A DNA stretch of 30,793 bases from a virus, in the IMG/VR virus record IMGVR_UViG_3300032293_000941, positions 1 to 30,793 of that record; one strand, 5' to 3'. How positions within the stretch are numbered: the stretch's first letter is position 1; each line of letters opens with the position of its first letter. The notes beneath the pieces were generated by a model that searched no databases, was not told the origin of the DNA, and saw only the letters and a program-made list of their open reading frames with translations. Positions 1 to 8,084 of the stretch are shown here, one piece after another. The position numbers and the translations under genes are program-made.

Positions 1-102
1 GAGCGCTTTCAGTTGATCGACCGCCGGTTTGATGAAATGATCACTCACCTGAGGCGCATTGAAGATCGTCTGCAGCAGGTGGCTGACCGACCACTTAACT
101 GA
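1..102 (+). CDS. C-terminal fragment of a small coiled-coil protein (5' truncated by window edge)
   Basis: The reading frame is open from the first base and stops at TGA 100-102, giving 33 residues. They are charged and heptad-like (LIDRRFDEMITHL, RRIEDRLQQV), as expected for a short coiled coil. The next gene starts 12 bases downstream on the same strand. Since the following genes encode small membrane and coiled-coil proteins around an endolysin, this may belong to the same lysis-associated cluster. The N-terminus lies outside the window, so a membrane segment cannot be judged and no function is assigned. Confidence 0.6.
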   Translation, partial: ERFQLIDRRFDEMITHLRRIEDRLQQVADRPLN

Positions 103-114
103 AGGGGAGGCCTC

Positions 115-591
115 ATGAGCTTCTGGGATCGCTTTGAAAGCAGCCGCGAGGGCATCGAGGACACGGTCGAGTTCACGATCCGCGTGGCGGTAATCACACT
201 GGCCTGCGTCGTGCTGGTCGTCGTGGCCGCACTGGTCGTTGGCCTGTTCGCGTCCAATGACGTGGTGGACAGCGATAAGGTCTTTGAGATCGTCGGCCCC
301 GCGTTCAACATGGTCATCGGTGCCTTCGTCGGCCTGCTGGGTGGCCTGAGCCTCAACGCCAACGCGCGTGACAAGAAACCGGAAGAGCCCGCTCCAATCG
401 AGCCTGAGCCTCTGCCGGCGCCTGAGCCTGAGCCTGCGCCTATGGCTGCTGCGCCGGAGCCTGAAGCTGAAGACGACGACGATGACATGGCCCCGTGGGA
501 GAAGTACCGCAACGACCTGCGCTACGACGCCAACGGCGACGGCGTGGTCGACGAGGACGACTTCCCAGACTGGCGCAACCCGAGGGCGTAA
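115..591 (+). CDS. Two-TM membrane protein with acidic Pro/Glu linker and C-terminal EF-hand-like loop (holin candidate)
   Basis: A 158-residue protein. An amphipathic N-terminus (1-22) is followed by a hydrophobic helix (about 24-48) and a second one (about 57-81). A long Pro/Glu repeat region (about 88-118) and a DDDDD tract come next. The C-terminus carries DANGDGVVDEDD, which matches the Ca-binding loop of an EF-hand or dockerin at positions 1, 3, 5, 6 and 9, with Asp instead of Glu at 12. A GGGGAGG ribosome site precedes the ATG. The stop overlaps the next start by one base (TAATG). Two TM helices directly upstream of an endolysin suggest a holin or lysis regulator by position only; the calcium loop would be unusual for a holin. 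A membrane-anchored accessory protein is the alternative. Confidence 0.8.
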   Translation: MSFWDRFESSREGIEDTVEFTIRVAVITLACVVLVVVAALVVGLFASNDVVDSDKVFEIVGPAFNMVIGAFVGLLGGLSLNANARDKKPEEPAPIEPEPLPAPEPEPAPMAAAPEPEAEDDDDDMAPWEKYRNDLRYDANGDGVVDEDDFPDWRNPRA

Positions 592-749
592 TGGCTGGCA
601 ATCTTTCTACCGTTGAACTGATCGGTCAGCTTTGGCCGATTGTTCTGGCATTCATTTCGCTGGTGATTATCCTTGCCAAGATGGACGTTCGCCTCGCCGT
701 GGTTGAGGAGAAGGTCAAGGCGCTCTTTGATCTGTGGAACAAGAAATGA
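591..749 (+). CDS. Small single-TM protein with coiled-coil tail (holin-like candidate)
   Basis: A 52-residue protein starting at the ATG that shares one base with the upstream TAA. A longer version beginning at 495 would run through the preceding gene and is not supported. Residues about 10-29 form one strongly hydrophobic helix. Residues 30-50 form an amphipathic charged helix (VRLAVVEEKVKALFDLW). The stop overlaps the endolysin start as ATGA, so translation is probably coupled. One TM helix followed by a short coiled coil is seen in XhlA-type haemolysin/holin accessory proteins and in inner-membrane spanins. The position immediately before the endolysin supports a lysis role, but there is no family match visible by eye. 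Confidence 0.75.
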   Translation: MAGNLSTVELIGQLWPIVLAFISLVIILAKMDVRLAVVEEKVKALFDLWNKK

Positions 750-1360
750 GCCTTGTAACTCTCCAGCAGAAGGTCAGCGTCACCGCTGACGGTGCGTTCG
801 GACCGGGCACGTTCAAAGCCGCTGCCGCCTACTACAAGCTGAACAAGAACCGCGCGGCGCACTTCTTCGCTCAGACGGCGCACGAGAGCGGCAATTTCAC
901 TGCCTTCAGCGAGAACCTGAACTACGGCGCGAAGGGCCTGCGCGGCATCTTCGGCAAGTACTTCCCCACGGAAGCTATGGCCAAGGCGTATGAGCGCCAA
1001 CCGCAGAAGATCGCCAACCGCGTCTACGGCGGCCGCATGGGCAACAGCGTCGAGGCATCCGGCGACGGCTGGAAGTATCGTGGGCGCGGCGCGCTGCAGC
1101 TCACGGGCAAGGCGAACTATCAGGCGTTCTCGGACTACATCGACCGCCCGGACGTGATGGAGAACCCGAACCTTGTGGCGACTGAGCTGTGCTTCGAGAG
1201 CGCCCTGTGGTTCTTCGACAAGAATAAGCTCTGGTCCATCTGCGACCAAGGTATCAACGACGCCGCCATCCTCGCCCTGACCAAGCGCATCAACGGCGGC
1301 ACGCACGGCCTCGATGACCGCAAGGCGAAGACGAAGAAGTTCGCCGGGTGGCTGCCGTGA
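746..1360 (+). CDS. Endolysin, glycoside hydrolase family 19 (chitinase-like)
   Basis: A 204-residue murein hydrolase of the GH19 fold, which cleaves glycan strands of peptidoglycan. The N-terminus (about 3-30, VTADGAFGPGT) resembles a short peptidoglycan-binding repeat. The core has AHESGNF around the expected catalytic Glu47, a second acidic residue Glu56 in the SENLNY segment, and the family signature YRGRGALQLTGKANY at 111-125. No signal peptide is seen, so it needs a holin to reach the wall, which fits the TM proteins on both sides. The start is the ATG overlapping the upstream stop (ATGA). The C-terminus overlaps the next gene as GTGA. Length is normal for phage GH19 endolysins. Confidence 0.93.
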   Translation: MSLVTLQQKVSVTADGAFGPGTFKAAAAYYKLNKNRAAHFFAQTAHESGNFTAFSENLNYGAKGLRGIFGKYFPTEAMAKAYERQPQKIANRVYGGRMGNSVEASGDGWKYRGRGALQLTGKANYQAFSDYIDRPDVMENPNLVATELCFESALWFFDKNKLWSICDQGINDAAILALTKRINGGTHGLDDRKAKTKKFAGWLP

Positions 1361-1620
1361 ACGTCAACTGGGGCGACATCCTGAAGGGCGCTGTGCCCAT
1401 CCTGATCGCCTGCATTGCGTGGCTGCTGGGGCAGGTGAACACCTTCGAGACGCGGCTGACCAAGATCGAAGCGTCGATGCCTGTCCTCATCACGCCGGAT
1501 GGCGTACCCACGGACAGCCCGCTTTCGGCAAAGGCTCGATCTGAATTGCGTGAGCATCTGACGGGCGAGATCAACGACTTGAAGGTGCGCGTTGGCGTCA
1601 TCGAAAGCAAATCTAAGTAA
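1357..1620 (+). CDS. Membrane-anchored coiled-coil protein (possible inner-membrane spanin)
   Basis: An 87-residue protein from GTG 1357, which makes a GTGA overlap with the endolysin stop. An in-frame GTG at 1348 would add three residues and cannot be excluded. One N-terminal TM helix (about 12-27) is followed by a heptad-like region (TFETRLTKIEASM), a short Pro/Gly hinge, and a second helical segment (LREHLTGEINDLKVRVGVIE). This N-terminal anchor plus periplasmic coiled coil is the plan of an i-spanin, and the place just after the endolysin fits. No lipoprotein partner with a lipobox was found nearby, so the assignment is tentative. Confidence 0.72.
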   Translation: MNVNWGDILKGAVPILIACIAWLLGQVNTFETRLTKIEASMPVLITPDGVPTDSPLSAKARSELREHLTGEINDLKVRVGVIESKSK

Positions 1621-1630
1621 GGAGATTATC

Positions 1631-1834
1631 ATGGACCTGAAGAAAATGGTGCTCAATGCTGCCAAGAAAGAAGCCGAGAAGGCCGTCGTCAACAAGGTCA
1701 CCAAGGGTGTGATTGGCGACCCCCACCCGCCTCAGCGCTCGCTGATGGTTAAGCTGATGGATGTGCGGAACAAGGGCGTGATTGCGTTCGCAGCCGTCGC
1801 AGCCTTAATTGCAGCAGTTGCCGAATTGATGTAG
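1631..1834 (+). CDS. Small tail-anchored membrane protein
   Basis: A 67-residue protein with a clear AAGGAG ribosome site 7 bases before the ATG. The N-terminal third is Lys/Ala-rich and amphipathic (KKMVLNAAKKEAEKAVVNKV). A short PHPPQR hinge follows. The C-terminus is one hydrophobic helix (GVIAFAAVAALIAAVAELM). It sits between the lysis genes and the virion adaptor gene, with only 10 bases on either side. It may be a second holin-type protein, but no family is recognised. Confidence 0.72.
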   Translation: MDLKKMVLNAAKKEAEKAVVNKVTKGVIGDPHPPQRSLMVKLMDVRNKGVIAFAAVAALIAAVAELM

Positions 1835-1843
1835 GACGGGCGT

Positions 1844-2497
1844 ATGGCCACAACGCTGACCTTTACCACGCTCCAGGAGGACGTGCGGCGCTACTTAGAG
1901 CGAGGTTCGACGCTTGCCTCCGACCCCGTTGTTTATGAGCAAATCCCGCGCCTAATCAACCTGGCTGAGCGGCGCATTGCGCGCGAGCTGAAGATCCAAG
2001 GCTTTATCAACGTCGTCACCGGCACCCTGCAGACGGGCGTCTCAGTGTACGCCAAGCCGGACCGCTGGCGCGACACGGTCAGCATCAACATCGGCACGGG
2101 TGTGCAGAACAACACGCGCAAGATGTTGTTCACGCGCGCCTATGAATATCTGCTGCGCTACTGGCCCGATCGCACTGCCACCAGCCAACCTCTCTTCTAC
2201 GCTGACTACGACTACACGCACTGGCTGTATGCGCCGACACCGGACGCCGACTACCCGTTTGAGGTGCTGTATTACGAGCTGCCGCCGCTGCTGGACGACG
2301 TGGTGCAGACCAACTGGCTGACAGAGTACGCGCCGCAGCTCTTGCTCTACGGGACGCTGCTGGAGGCGACGCCGTTCCTGAAGAACGACGAGCGCATTCC
2401 CGTCTGGCAGAACATGTACGATCGCGCAGCCGCCATGCTGAACGGCGAAGATTTGGCCAAGATCCTTGACCGCTCCTCGGTTCGCAAAGAGGCGTAA
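1844..2497 (+). CDS. Head-tail adaptor protein (SU10 adaptor-like)
   Basis: A 217-residue protein resembling the phage SU10-type adaptor family, which docks under the portal ring and joins it to the short tail. Typical features are an N-terminal helical stretch (TLQEDVRRYLERG), the central IPRLINLAERRIARELK helix at about 30-47, and an alternating aromatic region (FYADYDYTHWLYAPTP) before the C-terminal helices. The length is normal for the family. It lies immediately upstream of a fibre-like protein and the beta-propeller tail protein, which fits a tail-assembly block. The start ATG follows the previous stop by 10 bases. The exact ring partner is inferred from family knowledge, not shown here. 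Confidence 0.8.
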   Translation: MATTLTFTTLQEDVRRYLERGSTLASDPVVYEQIPRLINLAERRIARELKIQGFINVVTGTLQTGVSVYAKPDRWRDTVSINIGTGVQNNTRKMLFTRAYEYLLRYWPDRTATSQPLFYADYDYTHWLYAPTPDADYPFEVLYYELPPLLDDVVQTNWLTEYAPQLLLYGTLLEATPFLKNDERIPVWQNMYDRAAAMLNGEDLAKILDRSSVRKEA

Positions 2498-2502
2498 GCG
2501 TT

Positions 2503-3711
2503 ATGACGAACACCTACACCCAAATCTTTGGCGGCAACACGATCTTCCCGTCGGACGTTTCCTACCTCGCACTGCCGCTGACGGCGGACACCGAACTGGC
2601 GTGGCCGCTGGAGAGCAACACGGTATTGCAGCCGGCTGCGCGCATTATTGACATCACGCCGACGGGTGCCTTCTCCATCATTCTGCCGCCCGCCGACGAG
2701 ACGGGCGTGGGGCAGACCATCCTGTTCAATAACCTCGGCCCCAGCACCGTCACCATCAAAAACAACGTGGGCACGACGATCATCTCGATCGCGCAGGGTC
2801 TGCAGTTCCAGTGCTACATCTCGGACAACAGCACCGCCGCCGGTGTGTGGAGGGCGTTCCAGTATGGCGCCGCCACGGCACAGGCGCAGGCGGCACTGCT
2901 GGCAGGCTTCGGCCTGACGGCGACCGGCGCGACCCTGTCGCAGTCAACGCCCGTCACGCTCTTCAACACCAACTACACGGCGGGTCCGTCTGACCGGGCG
3001 TCGATGTTTATCTGGAACGGCGCGTCGGGCGTCATTACGATGCCGACTGCCACCGCCGGCGGCAACAACTGGTTCATGGCCATTCGCAACAGCGGCGCCG
3101 GAAATCTCGTCATTACCCCGCAGGGTGCCGACACGATCAACGGCTCGGCCACACTGACACTGGCACCGGGCGACAGCGCCACGGTGGTAACCGACGGCAC
3201 CAGCTTCTTCACGCTGGGCCTTGGCCAGAGCGCCGTGTTTGCCTTTGACTTCACGTCGATCAACCTCGGTGGCGTGAGCGGCAACTACACGCTCTCGGGC
3301 GCCGAGTTGAACCGCATCGCCTACCAGTTCACCGGCGCGATCACGGGCAACGTCGAGATCATCGTGCCCAAGACGACGCAGCAGTATTGGGTCTACAACG
3401 ACACGACGGGCGGATCGTTCACCCTGCGCGTCAGGACCAACACGCAGTCGCCAGGTGTGCTGGTGGCGCGTGGTTCGCGTGCCATCCTGTACTGCGACGG
3501 CAATGAGGTGGTGGACGCCGAGACGGGCGGCATCGCCACGCCGGTTGCCGTCGCCGATGGCGGCACGGGCGCGACGACTGCAGGCGCGGCCCTGATCAAT
3601 CTGGGCGGTACGTCTGTCGGCATCAGCATCTTCACGGCGGCGGCTGCGGTCAATGCGTGGACGGCGCTGGGAGTTGCGCCGGCTGGCACCGTCAACGGTG
3701 GCACCTTCTAA
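2503..3711 (+). CDS. Tail-fibre or virion appendage-like structural protein
   Basis: A 402-residue Thr/Gly/Ala-rich protein with low charge and many short beta-prone segments, as in tail fibres and head decorations. Near the C-terminus (about 346-368) is VAVADGGTGATTAGAALINL, close to the NGGTGA-TTA-A-NL repeat common in phage tail fibres. The middle part repeats a pattern of hydrophobic strands separated by Gly/Asn turns (NSGAGNLVITPQGADTINGS). The ATG lies 5 bases after the adaptor stop. It could be a receptor-binding fibre, a spike neck or a decoration protein. The C-terminus ends abruptly after the repeat with no recognised tip domain. Confidence 0.75.
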   Translation: MTNTYTQIFGGNTIFPSDVSYLALPLTADTELAWPLESNTVLQPAARIIDITPTGAFSIILPPADETGVGQTILFNNLGPSTVTIKNNVGTTIISIAQGLQFQCYISDNSTAAGVWRAFQYGAATAQAQAALLAGFGLTATGATLSQSTPVTLFNTNYTAGPSDRASMFIWNGASGVITMPTATAGGNNWFMAIRNSGAGNLVITPQGADTINGSATLTLAPGDSATVVTDGTSFFTLGLGQSAVFAFDFTSINLGGVSGNYTLSGAELNRIAYQFTGAITGNVEIIVPKTTQQYWVYNDTTGGSFTLRVRTNTQSPGVLVARGSRAILYCDGNEVVDAETGGIATPVAVADGGTGATTAGAALINLGGTSVGISIFTAAAAVNAWTALGVAPAGTVNGGTF

Positions 3712-3712
3712 A

Positions 3713-5329
3713 GTGCCCGTCGTCCAGATACGTTCGCAGCCGGGCATCAAACGCGACGGCACGAAGTTCGAGGGCGATAACTACGTCGACGGGCAGTGGT
3801 GCCGGTTTCAGCGCGGCCTGCCGCGCAAGATCGGTGGCTATCGTGCGATCAGCAAGTACCTGCGCGAGATCAGCCGCGCGATGAGTGAGTTTACGCAGAA
3901 CAGCCTGACCTACGTCCACAGCGGCTCGGCCAACCTCGTTGAGCGCTTCTACATCGACAACGGATTCAACACGTCGATCATCACCAACCGCACGCCGTCG
4001 ACGCTGGCGACTGACCCCGACAACATGTGGCAATTTGATTCCATTGCCGCGCCGGGCCTTGGCGGTATGCAGCTTGTCGCGCAGGTCGCGCCGAACCTCG
4101 GGTGCATCTGCAATGCGGACGGCGGCCAGCTTTTCTTTGGCGACCTGTTCGCCACTACGCCGCTGCAGCCAATCACCAATCTGCCGGCTGGCTACAGCGC
4201 CACCGGAGGCGTGGTGGTGCTGCACCCGTACACGTTCATCTTCGGCAACGACGGCTATGTCGCATTCTCGGTGGCTGGCGATCCGACGGACTACACCAGC
4301 CTCGGATCTGGCGCGGCGAACATTGCCTCACAGAAGATCGTCAAGGCCATCGCCTTGCGTGGTGGCCCCGGCAACTCGCCGTCGGGCTTGTTCTGGTCGG
4401 CCGATGCGCTAGTGCGCGCGTCTTTCATTGGCGGCGCGCCGGTGTTCCAGTTCGACACGATCAGCACGCAGAGCTCAATTCTCGGCGCGAACACGGTCAT
4501 TGAGTACGACGGCATCTTCTACTGGGTGGGCACCGATCGTTTCTTGATGTTCAACGGCGTCGTGCGTGAGGTGCCGAACAATCTCAACCTCAATTATTTC
4601 TTCGACGGCCTCAACCAGTCGCAGCGCCAGAAGGTTTTTGCCATGAAGGTTCCGCGCTTCGGCGAGATCTGGTGGTGCTATCCACGCGGTGACGCCATCG
4701 AGCCGTCGCACGCCGTCATCTACAACGTCCGCGAGAACACCTGGTACGACTGCGAACTGCCCAACGGCGGCCGCAGCGCGGCGGTGTCGCCGACCGTGTT
4801 TCCCAAGCCGATCATGACGGGCGTCGTGCCGACTGTCGCGGATGACGAGACGCGCGTCACCGAGGCCAGCGACACGCGCATCACCGAGACGGGCGGCGAC
4901 GTGCGCGTCACGCAGGACAGCGAGGTCGATCAGTATCGCCTGTGGGTGCATGAAGTGGGCGTGGACGACATTGACGGCCTGAACATCCAGCCCGTGCTGA
5001 GCTTCTTTGAGACTGCCGACATGTCGCTGCCCGTGACAAGCCAAGAGAACAAGGCACTGCAGGTGCTGATGATCGAGCCTGACTTCGTGCAGAGCGGTAA
5101 CCTGACCATGCAGGTGACCGGCCGCGCCAACGCCAAGGCGCCAGAGGTGTCAACGGATCCGCACACCATCTACGAGACGCCGCCGACGCCGCAGGATCAG
5201 GTCGTCTATTTCAAGACGCAGCGCCGCGAGTTGCGCTTCCGCTTCGAGAGCAACGCCATTGGGGGCAACTACCAAATGGGGCTGGTGCTGGCGCATGTGC
5301 AACCTGGCGATGGCACGGTGATTGGATGA
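3713..5329 (+). CDS. Tail hub/nozzle protein, P22 gp10-like beta-propeller
   Basis: A 538-residue protein from GTG 3713, one base after the upstream TAA; extending the frame upstream would only overlap the fibre gene. The start of the mature protein (PGIKRDGTKFEGDNYVDGQW) and repeated blade-like motifs (FIFGNDGYVAFSVAGDPTDY; FYWVGTDRFLMFNG; WWCYPRGDA..HAVIYNVRENTWY) match the layout of P22 gp10 and T7 gp12-class tail proteins, which form a beta-propeller nozzle below the adaptor. A TRVTE/TRITE/VRVTQ triplet repeat sits at about residues 380-405. The C-terminal strand-rich region includes FKTQRRELRFRFES. The next gene overlaps as ATGA. Assignment is by motif layout and neighbours. Confidence 0.72.
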   Translation: MPVVQIRSQPGIKRDGTKFEGDNYVDGQWCRFQRGLPRKIGGYRAISKYLREISRAMSEFTQNSLTYVHSGSANLVERFYIDNGFNTSIITNRTPSTLATDPDNMWQFDSIAAPGLGGMQLVAQVAPNLGCICNADGGQLFFGDLFATTPLQPITNLPAGYSATGGVVVLHPYTFIFGNDGYVAFSVAGDPTDYTSLGSGAANIASQKIVKAIALRGGPGNSPSGLFWSADALVRASFIGGAPVFQFDTISTQSSILGANTVIEYDGIFYWVGTDRFLMFNGVVREVPNNLNLNYFFDGLNQSQRQKVFAMKVPRFGEIWWCYPRGDAIEPSHAVIYNVRENTWYDCELPNGGRSAAVSPTVFPKPIMTGVVPTVADDETRVTEASDTRITETGGDVRVTQDSEVDQYRLWVHEVGVDDIDGLNIQPVLSFFETADMSLPVTSQENKALQVLMIEPDFVQSGNLTMQVTGRANAKAPEVSTDPHTIYETPPTPQDQVVYFKTQRRELRFRFESNAIGGNYQMGLVLAHVQPGDGTVIG

Positions 5330-5559
5330 TCGACCCGCGCGGCATGGGTTTGATTGATTGGGCCGACTCCGTTATATTGTCGGTTGGTGATGCGTGGTCG
5401 TTTGGTCGCTTAGACGACGAGAACGAATGGCAGGGCTGGGCTACGGGCTTTTTGCGCGCGACACCGTTCTCGCAGCGCGTCGTGCCTGACCCGTATCAAT
5501 TCGATGACTGGCGCGAGTGGGCAATGCGGGCGTACCCGATGCTTGAAGGACAGGGTTGA
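5326..5559 (+). CDS. Small conserved phage protein (PDPYxFDDWREW type)
   Basis: A 77-residue protein translationally coupled to the tail protein by ATGA. It contains the Trp-rich C-terminal signature VPDPYQFDDWREWAMR. I recognise that signature as recurring in small proteins placed between tail and ejection genes in podovirus-like genomes, but its role is unknown. It has no TM helix. The downstream gene starts within its stop codon (TGATG). It could be a small virion component or an assembly factor. Confidence 0.75.
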   Translation: MIDPRGMGLIDWADSVILSVGDAWSFGRLDDENEWQGWATGFLRATPFSQRVVPDPYQFDDWREWAMRAYPMLEGQG

Positions 5560-8084
5560 TGGCTAACGGCGAAAACGATCTGATGGGCGGCCTCTCCGCT
5601 GCAGTGCAGCCGATGGCGCAGCCGGTGGGCGGTCTCACCGCAGCACAGCCCGCATTCGACGATTACGACGACTACACCGGGCGTATCGGGCCGGATGGTG
5701 AGCCTGAGCGTTACAGCACCATGCGCGGCGGTGATCCGCGCGTTGCGCAGCAGCGCGAGATAGAAGAACGGGCGCGGCGCCTGCAAGAACCTTTCAACAT
5801 CGATAACTGGCTGAAAAGCGCCGGCAAGGACGTGCGCGGCACCACGGCTGCAAGTCAGATCACCCTCCAGCCCGGCACACAGTATCAAATCCGCGACTAT
5901 TCGGGCAAGAACGACGGCCAAGTCATCGCCTCCGGTAGCACGCCCGAAGAGTTCCTTATGCTGCAGGACGTTGCCCGTGGCCTCGCTCGGCAGGGTACGA
6001 ATGCTGATTACCGGATCGAGCAGGTCGGTGGCACACCAACTGGTGGCCTCGCCCAGTATCGCGACCCGACGACTGGCGAGGCGGTGACGCTACTTGGCGG
6101 CGACTTGTATAATAAGCCGATTGCCGGAGACATCATCAAGATAGCCCTGCCGGCTGCGTTGGCCCTTATTCCGGGCGTTGGCGCCGGCCTTTCGGCGGGG
6201 CTTGCTGCCAAAGGGTCGCTGGCTGCCAAGATGATAGGTGCCGGTCTCGCAAGCGGTATTGGCCGCACTGCTGCCGGTGTCCTAACAGGCGATCCCGTCC
6301 TCGACAGTCTCAAGGCTGGCGCTATCAGCGGATTAGGATCGGCGGCTACCGCTGGCCTGTTAGACAAAATCGGGATTGATAAGGCGTTGAGTAATGCCTT
6401 CAGCGGCGCAAAGGGCGCGCTTGCCGGGGAGGCTGCCAGTCAGGGTGTTGGTCAGGGCATTAGCGAAGCAGCGAAAAAAGCCGCCGAAGAGGGCCTGATC
6501 ACAGTTGTTGGGTCCCGCTTCGCACCGTCGCTTGTCAGCGGCGGTCTCAGCGCAGCGAGCGGATCGCTGCTCGGTAATATCGGCAAGCCGCTTGATCGGT
6601 TCCAACAGGCACTTGATAAGGCGCGTCTGGAAAACGAGCTTGGCCTCGGCGACATTGTCGTCAGCGGCTCGCGCATTCCACAAGGTGGACTTGATAGCAT
6701 TCTTGCGGGCGCAGTGCCGTCTTCGCTGAACGTCGGCACACCGACCGACACAAGTCTGCCCAGTGAAGAGCTTCTGGCTGAAGCTAGTCGCACCCAGCCA
6801 AATCGCGTCAGCAATGCCCTTGCGGCTGGCTTTGATCAGTTCCTCAGTGACAATGCCGGCATGGTTGGCGACGATCCAGAACTTTTGGCTGAGGCGGATC
6901 GCATTAAACGATTTGAAGCTGAAGCAGCCGCCGCTGCCGCTGCTGGTGCTGCTGTTCCCACTGGCGCTCTTTCTGCTGCGGAAAGCACCCTTGAACCAGA
7001 AGCAGTTGCTGAGGCGGAGCGCATTAAACGGTTTGAAGCTGAAGCCGCTGCTGCTGCCGCCGCTGGTGGTGCGCTTCCTGCTGCAGTCGCTGGCGAAGAG
7101 CCTTTGATCACTGTCACGAACCAACCGCCTCCAAAGGTCGATTTTACTGGTGGTCTCGCTACAATACCTGCTTCCGTCTTGCTTAGCCAATCGCCAACTA
7201 CAGTTACGGACACCGGCACACCTCCAGGCGACAAGAAAACAGACCTGTCCAAGAAAATCGGCGCGGGGGTTGGCGTTCTCACGCTACTGGACCAGCTACT
7301 GGGCGGCGGTGGCGGCGGTGGCGGTGGTGGCGGCGGCATTAACAGCACGGCCGGCACACGCGCATCGCTCAGCCCAATTTTCAGCGCCAAGCTGCCAGAG
7401 GCGCGCGGTATCTTTTCGCCTGCCTCCTTCGCGCCCCGCGACATGAGCGGCACCGACTTTGCGCGCTACGGCTATGGTCCGGCGAAGTCGTTCTTCGAGA
7501 ACGTGCCGCGCAACGTCGAGGAGTACAAGGCCGCGCTTGCCGCCAACAGCGCGCCGCGTCCGGTGCCCACCGGCACTGCACAGCCGGGGTTGACGATCAG
7601 CTCCACCGGGCAGCCCACGCCGGGCGTCGTAAACCCGCAGTTCGCGGGCGCAACGACAGTCGCGGCTGCCATACGTCGCCTTGCGCCGGATGCCACCGAT
7701 GAGCAGATCGATGCGTATCTCAGCGGGCCAGAGGGTGCGAGGTTCCTTGAGATAATGACCGAGTCAGGCATCACCCAGCGGCGTGCACGCGGTGGCATGA
7801 TGGCGGCCAAGGGTGGCGCGTCCAAGGCTCGTGACACCTACGCCGTCCGTGGCCCAGGCACTGGACGCAGCGACGAGATACCCGCACTGCTGAGCGATGG
7901 CGAGTATGTTATCGACGCCGAGACGGTCTCCATGCTGGGCGATGGTTCCGGTGAGGCAGGCGCCAAACGCCTTGATGAGCTGCGGATCAAGATCCGCAAG
8001 CACAAGGGCCGTAACTTGGCGAAGGGTAAGTTTAGTGCTAACGCTAAGCGGCCCGATAAATACCTATCTGGAGGTCGTGTATAA
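5559..8084 (+). CDS. Large putative internal/ejection protein with GPGTG..S.DEIPALLSDGEYV C-terminal motif
   Basis: An 841-residue protein starting at the ATG inside the upstream TGATG. The N-terminal 180 residues are mixed. A long Ala/Gly/Leu hydrophobic part follows (about 188-290, ALPAALALIPGVGAGLSAGL), then Ala-rich helices. A 40-residue direct repeat (EADRIKRFEAE / EAERIKRFEAE, each followed by a run of Ala) lies at about 444-506. A 12-Gly run is at 582-593. The C-terminus has RGPGTGRSDEIPALLSDGEYVIDAETV, a motif I associate with large virion or tape-measure-like proteins that are processed or packed in the head. I infer a DNA-ejection or internal core protein. No lytic transglycosylase motif is seen. 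Confidence 0.75.
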   Translation: MANGENDLMGGLSAAVQPMAQPVGGLTAAQPAFDDYDDYTGRIGPDGEPERYSTMRGGDPRVAQQREIEERARRLQEPFNIDNWLKSAGKDVRGTTAASQITLQPGTQYQIRDYSGKNDGQVIASGSTPEEFLMLQDVARGLARQGTNADYRIEQVGGTPTGGLAQYRDPTTGEAVTLLGGDLYNKPIAGDIIKIALPAALALIPGVGAGLSAGLAAKGSLAAKMIGAGLASGIGRTAAGVLTGDPVLDSLKAGAISGLGSAATAGLLDKIGIDKALSNAFSGAKGALAGEAASQGVGQGISEAAKKAAEEGLITVVGSRFAPSLVSGGLSAASGSLLGNIGKPLDRFQQALDKARLENELGLGDIVVSGSRIPQGGLDSILAGAVPSSLNVGTPTDTSLPSEELLAEASRTQPNRVSNALAAGFDQFLSDNAGMVGDDPELLAEADRIKRFEAEAAAAAAAGAAVPTGALSAAESTLEPEAVAEAERIKRFEAEAAAAAAAGGALPAAVAGEEPLITVTNQPPPKVDFTGGLATIPASVLLSQSPTTVTDTGTPPGDKKTDLSKKIGAGVGVLTLLDQLLGGGGGGGGGGGGINSTAGTRASLSPIFSAKLPEARGIFSPASFAPRDMSGTDFARYGYGPAKSFFENVPRNVEEYKAALAANSAPRPVPTGTAQPGLTISSTGQPTPGVVNPQFAGATTVAAAIRRLAPDATDEQIDAYLSGPEGARFLEIMTESGITQRRARGGMMAAKGGASKARDTYAVRGPGTGRSDEIPALLSDGEYVIDAETVSMLGDGSGEAGAKRLDELRIKIRKHKGRNLAKGKFSANAKRPDKYLSGGRV
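6888..7085 (+). repeat. In-frame direct repeat (two ~69-bp units, 120-bp period)
   Basis: The segment from 6888 recurs at 7008. Both encode AEA(D/E)RIKRFEAE followed by an eight-residue Ala-rich run. The 51 bases between units encode a different linker. The first 36 bases of each unit are nearly identical, while the Ala codons differ (gcc/gct swaps). This suggests an old duplication kept at the protein level. Confidence 0.8.
7302..7337 (+). repeat. Poly-glycine tract (12 consecutive Gly codons)
   Basis: Twelve GGC/GGT codons in a row give a flexible Gly linker inside the large ejection protein. It separates the repeat-bearing N-terminal two thirds from the C-terminal third. The codons alternate GGC and GGT, so this is not a pure trinucleotide slippage run. 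Confidence 0.9.

Noticed and set aside
626-1306. A 226-residue leftward open frame over the endolysin
   Set aside because: Antisense to the GH19 signature region; Val/Arg/Ala-rich shadow.
2944-3762. A 272-residue leftward open frame over the fibre gene
   Set aside because: Arg-rich and without domains; the sense strand has the tail-fibre GGTGATTAG motif and good gene spacing.
6360-7190. A 276-residue leftward open frame over the large ejection protein
   Set aside because: Its sequence is the reverse of repeated Ala/Glu codons; no ribosome site or neighbouring leftward genes.
7302-7337. Poly-Gly tract as a programmed frameshift site
   Set aside because: No slippery heptamer, and the frame continues uninterrupted to the conserved C-terminal motif.
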